Source: Lachnospiraceae bacterium UBA7076
GTDB lineage: Bacteria; Bacillota; Clostridia; Lachnospirales; Lachnospiraceae
NCBI GenBank assembly: GCA_002493625.1
Contig: DKZK01000033.1
Location: forward strand, 5,636-11,450
Reading direction: 5' to 3'
DNA: 5,815 bases
The notes beneath the pieces are model-generated. The model had not been told where the DNA came from. It saw only the letters and a list, made by a program, of their open reading frames with translations, and did not search any database. The first letter of the stretch is position 1; every line of letters begins with the position of its first letter. Positions 1 to 4,787 of this stretch are shown here, piece after piece. Position numbers and translations under genes: made by a program.

Positions 1-69
1 CTGCTAACATCTGAAGCCCGGCTCAAGTACCAACGTCTTCAAACGGTTTTTTATGCTGTATCGGTATAG
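1..69 (+). CDS. Possible 3' end of a plus-strand gene (partial)
   Basis: Frame 1 is open from the first base of the window to a TAG at 67-69, giving 22 residues ending in QTVFYAVSV; the other two plus frames stop within the first 12 bases. If real, this is the tail of a gene converging on the minus-strand ATPase-like gene, whose stop lies at 116-118. The stretch is too short to assign to a family, and an open frame of this length is expected by chance. The remainder (70-115) shows no convincing terminator: a 6-bp hairpin (GCTGTA/TATAGC, 53-68) lacks a T-tract on either side. Low confidence. Confidence 0.15.
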   Translation: MLTSEARLKYQRLQTVFYAVSV

Positions 70-115
70 CTGTGGGCAAGCTCTTAATACCACTACGTTA
101 TTGTACTCAAATCAC

Positions 116-1804
116 CTACATGGCAACATAATTGTACTCGATTCCTGCATCATCAAACTTCTGCTTTGCCGTTTGATTAGCTGTGAGAAGTATGATCTGC
201 TCTGCTCCTACCTTTTCCATGCAACGTATAAGGTCCGGCGCAAAGCTTTCACTGCCCGTAAACCAGTCCTCAAGCACGACAGGCATGTTGTCCTTATTCA
301 GCAGCTTTGCCGCCGAAAGCTTCATTGACATATATACCATTTTAAGGTCGTCATAGGAAAGGCTGTCAATGCCCTTATAGCTTCCGTTTTTACCCACTGC
401 TACCCGTCCGCTTATCTCAAAACGCACATCGTCATATCTGCCGTTTGTAAGAGGAGATATAAACTCTCCCGATGCCGTAAACAGATTTTTCATTTCCTCC
501 TGAATGTTTGTTGACAATTCATTTACCGTGTTTATTGCAAGATTAATCGCATGAAGCTCCTTCTGCATTTTCTGAAGCTCTGCCTCCACAATGCCAAGCT
601 CATCAAGAAGCTCCTGCTTTCTTCTTTTATCCTCAAGCAAATCATGCTCCTCTGCCTTAAGCTCCGTTTTCTTTTCCATAAATTCCTCGGCAAAGGACAT
701 GTCTATCTTAACGTCATCCTCCTCTGTCTTCTTTTGCTCAAGCTCCTGTATTACCCGCTTAAAATCCTCCTCCGAAGGCGTTGTGACATCACCGTCAAAT
801 ACACCTTTGGCATATAAGCCCTCCACAATCGTTATGATTACAAATAACACCGTACAAACAACAAAGAGCTGCCTTACGCCTTTCTCAAAAGGAAGAATGT
901 ATACCATAGCGGTTATAACTGCTATGACAAATAAACCGGTAAGCAGAATGAACCACAGCTTATCCGTTATTTTTTCCTCCTTCTCCTCACCGCCATCTTC
1001 CTCATTTGTAAATGTACTGTTCCTTGTCAGCTCATCAAGATTATCGCTTAAAGCGTTATCCTCCTCATAGGTTACGCCCTTGTCAGTCTCAATAAGCTTT
1101 CTTGCCTCGCGCTTTCTCTTAGCGGTTTCCATTGCAAATTCTTCTTCAACTTCCCTTATTTCATCCCTTACCGCCTTGAGCTTATCCTCCACTCCATCGT
1201 AGCGCCCGATCTGCTCACGTATACCTTCCGCCTCACGCTCCAGCGACCTTGTATCATACTGCCTTTTTTGATCCTTCAGGGCTTCAACGATTTCTGTTTT
1301 ATTTATATCTGCCGAGCCGCCCAACGTCATATTTCCTGCATATTCCGTAAGCTCCTTTGACAGCGACCTTGCATTTTCTGCCTTCGGCTTTGAAATACAT
1401 AAGCTTCCCGCATATGTACTCCTGTCCGTATCAAAAAACGTCTCATAGAGATTATTGCTGTTTTTAAGCATAAGCTCCCGTCCTGTTTTAATATCAAGAA
1501 CACTTACCTTATCGCCGCGCTTTTGAAAGTCCCGCTCAAGAAAATATGATTTTTCATCCTTTTTCACATATACCCTGCCCGAAGAATTTTTACCGCTGAT
1601 TGACTTTAAGCGCTCATAGTTATCATCATTTTTCTCAATACCCTTGAAACGGTTTATTCCATAAAACATGCCAACGACAAATTCCTTAAGGTTAAACCGC
1701 TTTGCCTCACTATCCACAGAGACAAGATTGATACCCGCCTTAAGGTCTATTTCATTGTTATTAAATTTTCCAAAATCCTTAAGTGATAGCTTATTAAGAT
1801 ACAT
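116..1804 (-). CDS. SbcC/YhaN-like coiled-coil ATPase homologue with degenerate nucleotide-binding motifs and a transmembrane hairpin
   Basis: This 562-aa protein has the layout of SbcC/Rad50/YhaN proteins: an N-terminal half-ATPase (about 1-130, opening LNKLSLKDFGKF), a first helical arm (about 180-240), a second (about 345-440), and a C-terminal half-ATPase (about 440-562) with the family-typical LTNGRYDDVRF at 452-462. Between the arms lie an acidic linker (267-278) and two hydrophobic helices (about 283-304 and 311-332) joined by a short polar turn, so the arm tip is probably in the membrane. It is short for the family, whose members often exceed 700 aa. The catalytic motifs are eroded. 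The Walker A position (about 29-39) reads SVDSEAKRFNL instead of GPNEAGKSTL; the signature reads LSYDD (482-486) instead of LSGG; Walker B reads PVVLED (508-513); D-loop and H-loop (LLTAN) also differ. It should normally partner the adjacent SbcD-like protein in a DNA-end-processing complex; here ATP hydrolysis is doubtful. ATG directly follows the upstream TAA, with GGAG 8 nt before it. Family assignment firm; activity inferred. Confidence 0.85.
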   Translation of the reverse strand: MYLNKLSLKDFGKFNNNEIDLKAGINLVSVDSEAKRFNLKEFVVGMFYGINRFKGIEKNDDNYERLKSISGKNSSGRVYVKKDEKSYFLERDFQKRGDKVSVLDIKTGRELMLKNSNNLYETFFDTDRSTYAGSLCISKPKAENARSLSKELTEYAGNMTLGGSADINKTEIVEALKDQKRQYDTRSLEREAEGIREQIGRYDGVEDKLKAVRDEIREVEEEFAMETAKRKREARKLIETDKGVTYEEDNALSDNLDELTRNSTFTNEEDGGEEKEEKITDKLWFILLTGLFVIAVITAMVYILPFEKGVRQLFVVCTVLFVIITIVEGLYAKGVFDGDVTTPSEEDFKRVIQELEQKKTEEDDVKIDMSFAEEFMEKKTELKAEEHDLLEDKRRKQELLDELGIVEAELQKMQKELHAINLAINTVNELSTNIQEEMKNLFTASGEFISPLTNGRYDDVRFEISGRVAVGKNGSYKGIDSLSYDDLKMVYMSMKLSAAKLLNKDNMPVVLEDWFTGSESFAPDLIRCMEKVGAEQIILLTANQTAKQKFDDAGIEYNYVAM

Positions 1805-2872
1805 TTATCTGTCTCCAACTCCCAACAGCGCACCTATTCCGTATTCCAGCGCCTTTTGTCTTATTTCCTCAGCTTCATCGCTTTCCTCATTCTTCATGCT
1901 GCTCATAAATCTTCCCAGAAGGTTATTCTCATTGCCGTGATACAGCTCGTCCACATTGTAATCATACTCTGTCCTGTCGATAACCTCATTTATATTATAT
2001 CTTCTTACAATTCCGCTTAAATTTATCTCAAGGCTGCTGTCAACCGTTCCCTTGAGAAGTATTCTGTATATATTTTCCTTGCCGCGGTTTCTTATCTCAG
2101 TCTCCACAATATCCAGAATGTCAGCATTTGTGCTGTCCGGCTGAAGCTCAAGCGTCATGTTGATATAGCTTCTCTTGTTGCTTGCCACCCATGAGATGGT
2201 CGTATTTTTTTCCTCGTCAACCTCTCCGTAAATATATCCCCTGCGTCCCGTGTCCGTATAATCAAGAGGCTCAAGGCAGCCAGGAAATGCCATTTTATTT
2301 TTAAGAATATGGGTTGGCTTTCGGATGTAGCCAAGGGCAATATAATCAAAGCCTGTTTTTGCAAGCCTGTCCTTTGAAAACGGCATGTGATTTTTATCTC
2401 CCCCATGTCCCAGAAGAATATTATATGCGCCCTCTCTGCCTGGTTTTAGTTTTTCCAGTATTTTAGCAGTGTACTCCGGATTTCCATAGCTGTAGCCTGT
2501 AATACATACATTTATATCCTCAAAATATACATTTGCAGCCTTATCCCTCGGCATGACAAGCGTATTTGAATTAAAATCGTACTGCTCCCAGACGGAGCCC
2601 TCCGCAATATAATCACAGGAGCCTGCTATGATAACGGTTTTCGTCATGGAAAGCCTGTTAAGCTGCAAATCAAGGTTCTTAAGCTCCTGAAGGGTCGGCG
2701 ACGCATGGAAAAGGTTGCCTGAAACAAGAAGCAGCTCCACCTTTTTTTCCTCGCAGAGCTTTACAATATTTTTAAAGCTGTCCCATAGTTCATCTGCTCT
2801 TTCATCACTCCATATTTTGGTTCTGTCAGGCTTCAAGCCCAGATGAACGTCGGATATGTGTATAAATTTCAT
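1805..2872 (-). CDS. SbcD/Mre11-like metallophosphoesterase homologue with missing metal ligands (putative pseudo-nuclease)
   Basis: This 355-aa protein has the calcineurin-like phosphoesterase fold of the SbcD/Mre11/YhaO family: start MKFIHISDVHLG, motif order conserved, and a C-terminal cap ending in the family-like segment NNLLGRFMSSM and a terminal ALEYGIGALLG. The normal protein is a Mn-dependent DNA nuclease partnered by an SbcC-type ATPase. Motif I (D8, H10) is intact and a motif IV His (LLGH, H156) is present. The other ligands are substituted: GDLFD is GNLFH (52-56), GNHD is GSCD (84-87), and GHIH is GYIR (181-184). Two-metal catalysis is therefore unlikely, although a binding or scaffolding role is possible. 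It is first in a two-gene operon; its TAA abuts the next ATG. The start is supported by GAGGTG at 2886-2881, 8 nt upstream, and by a promoter further upstream. Family assignment is strong; loss of activity is inferred from motifs alone. Confidence 0.88.
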   Translation of the reverse strand: MKFIHISDVHLGLKPDRTKIWSDERADELWDSFKNIVKLCEEKKVELLLVSGNLFHASPTLQELKNLDLQLNRLSMTKTVIIAGSCDYIAEGSVWEQYDFNSNTLVMPRDKAANVYFEDINVCITGYSYGNPEYTAKILEKLKPGREGAYNILLGHGGDKNHMPFSKDRLAKTGFDYIALGYIRKPTHILKNKMAFPGCLEPLDYTDTGRRGYIYGEVDEEKNTTISWVASNKRSYINMTLELQPDSTNADILDIVETEIRNRGKENIYRILLKGTVDSSLEINLSGIVRRYNINEVIDRTEYDYNVDELYHGNENNLLGRFMSSMKNEESDEAEEIRQKALEYGIGALLGVGDR

Positions 2873-2926
2873 TTCAAAAGCACCTCATTTTAAGTGATTA
2901 TCTGCCTTTTGACATCATTAAATTTA

Positions 2927-2955
2927 ATTATAATACGAAATGGAAAAATGTGCAA
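2927..2955 (-). promoter_or_regulatory. Probable sigma-A promoter for the phosphoesterase/ATPase-like operon
   Basis: Read on the minus strand, a perfect TATAAT (2932-2927) is preceded after 17 bases by TTGCAC (2955-2950), a weak -35 that keeps TTG. Transcription would begin near 2920, about 47 bases before the ATG at 2872. The surrounding DNA is strongly A/T-rich. A perfect TTGACA on the same strand (2968-2963) sits 30 bases from this -10 and cannot serve as its -35. Confidence 0.55.
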
Positions 2956-2962
2956 TTATTTG

Positions 2963-2979
2963 TGTCAAACAGGTTGACA
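2963..2979. promoter_or_regulatory. Inverted repeat TGTCAA-N5-TTGACA, candidate operator between divergent promoters
   Basis: TGTCAAACAGGTTGACA has perfect 6-base arms; its right arm is the -35 hexamer of the rightward promoter and its left arm ends 8 bases from the leftward -35. A dimeric regulator bound here could control both operons. The arms equal a consensus -35 box, so part of the symmetry could be coincidental. No regulator gene lies in the window. Confidence 0.4.
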
Positions 2980-3002
2980 TATATATGTATTTGTTGTATA
3001 CA
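2974..3002 (+). promoter_or_regulatory. Strong sigma-A promoter for the MBOAT/SGNH operon
   Basis: Consensus TTGACA (2974-2979), an exact 17-base spacer and TATACA (2997-3002, five of six consensus bases) form a near-ideal housekeeping promoter. The predicted start is near 3009, leaving an untranslated leader of about 190 nt before the ATG at 3198. That length suggests regulation within the leader. Confidence 0.7.
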
Positions 3003-3003
3003 A
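2994..3003. promoter_or_regulatory. Palindrome TTGTATACAA covering the rightward -10 box
   Basis: This is a perfect 10-base palindrome that contains the -10 hexamer TATACA. GT-ATAT/AC-type palindromes of this form resemble operators of some GntR-family repressors, and the position would block RNA polymerase. The resemblance is only suggestive, since A/T-rich promoter DNA yields short palindromes by chance. Confidence 0.3.
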
Positions 3004-3040
3004 AATTGACGGCATTTTTTGTCTGATATTTCAAAGGATG

Positions 3041-3180
3041 TGTCAAGTTTTCTATGAAAACCTGACATGCAGTATGTCCGGTGGCAAAGCCGCCGAGACA
3101 CGTCGTCAGTCCGTGTGTTCTTGATTTACAAAGTAAATCGGAACATATGCTGAAAGCAAATTTTAATGGACTGATGTTCC
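3041..3180 (+). ncRNA. Highly structured 5' leader upstream of the MBOAT gene (candidate cis-regulatory RNA or structured repeat)
   Basis: Several stems can be drawn by eye. Hairpin H1 pairs TGTCA-A-GTTTTC (3041-3052) with GAAAAC-C-TGACA (3056-3067) around a 3-base loop. P2 pairs CGGTGGC (3079-3085) with GCCGCCG (3089-3095) around AAA. P3 pairs ACACG (3098-3102) with CGTGT (3112-3116). P4 pairs GATTTAC (3123-3129) with GTAAATC (3133-3139) around AAA. An outer helix can close P2-P4 by pairing 3070-3079 with 3140-3152 (CAG/CTG, TATGT/ACATA, CC/GG, with small bulges), giving a cloverleaf-like shape. GGAACAT (3140-3146) can instead extend P4 with TGTTC (3116-3120) or pair perfectly with ATGTTCC (3174-3180) beside the Shine-Dalgarno. 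Neither H1 nor P4 is followed by a T-tract, so these are not simple terminators. I do not recognise the c-di-GMP-I core or another known riboswitch. Short ORFs at 3067-3153 and 3074-3124 cross it without good ribosome binding sites. Confidence 0.5.
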
Positions 3181-3190
3181 AAGGGGGAGG
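3181..3190 (+). promoter_or_regulatory. Ribosome binding site fixing the MBOAT start at 3198
   Basis: AAGGGGGAGG is a strong Shine-Dalgarno that ends 7 bases before ATG 3198. It supports this start over the in-frame GTG at 3081, which lacks a ribosome binding site and would add 39 hydrophilic residues encoded by the structured leader. Confidence 0.85.
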
Positions 3191-3197
3191 TTCACAT

Positions 3198-4787
3198 ATG
3201 ACTTACAATGACTATATATATTTTTTAATGTTTCTGCCGGCATCCTTAATAGTATATCAGCTTTTAAATCAGAAAATACGTTATATTTCACTTTTAATGT
3301 TCAGTCTGGCGTTTGTTTCTTTATTTGGAATAAGCAGCATTTTTTTCCCATTTGTAATCGCCGCAATTATATACATAACGGCTCTTATGCTGGAAAGGCA
3401 AAAGACACATTGTGAATCTGTGCTTAAGCAGACAGACAGGGAGCAGAAAAAGACGATAAAAAGCCGCTTCACAAAGAAAAAAAGAATAATACTTGCATCA
3501 GGAGTCCTTTTAACTCTTTCCATGCTTGTTATTTTAAAATATTTTGATTTTTTCGCAGAAGCAATTAACCACATAAGGGGAGCTGCAAATACCGGCGAAA
3601 AAATTTCCATGCTTCACATTATTGCGCCTATCGGAATTTCATTTTACACGCTTCAGGCAATCGGATATATGGCTGATGTATATTGGGGCAAAACCCCCGC
3701 AGAAAAAAATTATTTTAAGCTGCTTCTCTTTTTATGTTTTTTTCCAACTGTTATGGAGGGTCCCATATGCAGCTACACAGACATAAAAGGCAGCCTGTTT
3801 CGCGGCGAGAGCCTAAAATCCGATAATCTTGCTTATGGAAGCATCCGAATTGTCTGGGGACTTTTTAAAAAAATTGTTGTTGCGGACCGGCTTTATGTAA
3901 TCGTGGCGGCGCTGTTTGACCGGGTAGAAAGCTACAGCGGAGCATACATCGTAATTGCTGCCATATCCTATACCATTCAGTTATATATGGAATTTTCCGG
4001 CTGCATGGATATTGTCATAGGAAGCGGACGGCTCTTTGGCATTACACTGCCTGAAAATTTCAGACAGCCGTTTTTATCTAAGAACGCTTCAGAATTTTGG
4101 AGAAGATGGCACATTACACTGGGTGTATGGCTGAAAACGTATATTTTCTACCCTGTCTCCATGTCGGGTGCCGCAAAAAAATGGAACCAGTTTGGCAAAG
4201 AAAAATTAAGCAGACATTTTACAATGCTTGTGGTGTCAGCGCTGGCGCTCTTTCCGGTATGGGTTTGTAACGGCTTATGGCACGGCGCAGGATGGAATTA
4301 TATTTTTTATGGAATGTATTATTTCGTAGTTATCATGCTGGAGCTTATACTTGAGCCTGTGGGGAAAGGCATAACCAATACCTTGAAAATAGCAGAAAAT
4401 AATAAGCTTATCAGCTTTTTAAGAATATTTAAAACATGGATTATCATATTTATCGGTGAGCTTTTTTTCAGGGCTAATTCCTTAAAGCAGGGCTTTTCTA
4501 TGTTTTTTGCCATGTTTAAGGACTTTCATTTCAGTACGTTTACTAATGGCAGCATATATGCACTTGGTTTAAGTAAGGCTGATTTTCTTGCGGCGGTTGT
4601 GGGGGCAATTATTGTTTTTGCAGTCGGCATTATAAGAGAACGGCATGGAAATATTCTTGAAATAATAGGTGAGAAAAAGCTTTACATCAAATGGACAATC
4701 TATATTGCCCTCATACTTGCCGTTATTATTTTCGGCGCTTACGGGGCAGGATATACGGAGGTGGATTTTATCTATGCAGACTTTTAA
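3198..4787 (+). CDS. MBOAT-family membrane O-acyltransferase (AlgI/PatA/DltB-like)
   Basis: This 529-aa polytopic membrane protein belongs to the AlgI-type MBOAT branch, which moves acyl (usually acetyl) groups from the cytoplasm to exported polysaccharide or wall polymers. Family marks are clear: GISFYTLQAIGYMADVYWG (146-164), FWRRWHITLGVWLKTYIFYP (300-319), GLWHGAGWNYIFYG (359-372) with the presumed catalytic His at 362, FFRANSLKQGFSMF (423-436), and the typical C-terminal DFIYADF. The WRRWH His at 305 is also present, so the enzyme looks intact. Length is normal for AlgI relatives (about 470-530 aa). Hydrophobic helices occupy most of the chain, with a strongly basic probable cytoplasmic loop at about 67-97. 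The gene is first in an operon with the SGNH-like partner, overlapping it by 14 bases, behind a strong promoter and a structured leader. Acetyl as the donor group and a polysaccharide target are inferred from the family; no glycosyltransferase or polymer-synthesis gene in the window identifies the substrate. Confidence 0.92.
   Translation: MTYNDYIYFLMFLPASLIVYQLLNQKIRYISLLMFSLAFVSLFGISSIFFPFVIAAIIYITALMLERQKTHCESVLKQTDREQKKTIKSRFTKKKRIILASGVLLTLSMLVILKYFDFFAEAINHIRGAANTGEKISMLHIIAPIGISFYTLQAIGYMADVYWGKTPAEKNYFKLLLFLCFFPTVMEGPICSYTDIKGSLFRGESLKSDNLAYGSIRIVWGLFKKIVVADRLYVIVAALFDRVESYSGAYIVIAAISYTIQLYMEFSGCMDIVIGSGRLFGITLPENFRQPFLSKNASEFWRRWHITLGVWLKTYIFYPVSMSGAAKKWNQFGKEKLSRHFTMLVVSALALFPVWVCNGLWHGAGWNYIFYGMYYFVVIMLELILEPVGKGITNTLKIAENNKLISFLRIFKTWIIIFIGELFFRANSLKQGFSMFFAMFKDFHFSTFTNGSIYALGLSKADFLAAVVGAIIVFAVGIIRERHGNILEIIGEKKLYIKWTIYIALILAVIIFGAYGAGYTEVDFIYADF
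4757..4763 (+). promoter_or_regulatory. Ribosome binding site for the SGNH-like gene, inside the MBOAT gene
   Basis: GGAGGTG lies 10 bases before ATG 4774, within the last codons of the MBOAT gene. It sets the start at 4774, followed at once by the membrane-anchor sequence. The longer in-frame start at 4669 would overlap the MBOAT gene by about 120 bases and add 35 residues read from another gene's coding sequence. Confidence 0.8.

Noticed and set aside
551..1070. Plus-strand open frames opposite the ATPase-like gene
   Set aside because: They are antisense shadows of a Glu/Lys-rich coiled-coil region, giving Ser/Leu-rich translations with no family features or ribosome binding sites.
116..2872. 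Decaying pseudogenes
   Set aside because: Both frames are uninterrupted, directly abutting, and keep good ribosome binding sites and family-typical non-catalytic segments. The changes concentrate at catalytic positions, unlike random decay.
2909..2934. Additional rightward promoter TTGACA / TATAAT
   Set aside because: The spacer is only 14 bases, and the TATAAT arises because ATTATAAT is symmetric with the leftward -10.
3041..3067. H1 as an intrinsic terminator
   Set aside because: The stem is strong, but no T-tract follows it on either strand.
3069..3152. c-di-GMP-I (GEMM) riboswitch, suggested by GCAAAGCC in the leader of a polysaccharide-modification operon
   Set aside because: The rest of the GEMM core (GNRA-capped first hairpin, GGGACGCAAAGCC joint and tetraloop-receptor hairpin) is absent; GCAAAGCC is simply the loop of a perfect hairpin.
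3069..3152. tRNA gene, suggested by the cloverleaf-like pairing
   Set aside because: There is no T-arm GGTTCRANTCC block, no A/B box pattern, no 7-bp anticodon loop and no CCA-ready acceptor end.
3067..3153. Leader peptides: 28 codons from ATG 3067 and 16 codons from ATG 3074
   Set aside because: Neither has a Shine-Dalgarno, they overlap each other in different frames, and the bases are better explained by RNA pairing. Ribosome profiling could still reveal one.
3081..3197. 39-residue N-terminal extension of the MBOAT protein from GTG 3081
   Set aside because: There is no ribosome binding site, the residues are hydrophilic and unlike MBOAT N-termini, and they are encoded by the structured leader. 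ATG 3198 has a strong AAGGGGGAGG site and a proper first helix.
4669..4773. 35-residue extension of the SGNH-like protein
   Set aside because: It lies wholly within the MBOAT gene. The GGAGGTG at 4757-4763 and the hydrophobic anchor right after ATG 4774 fix the start.
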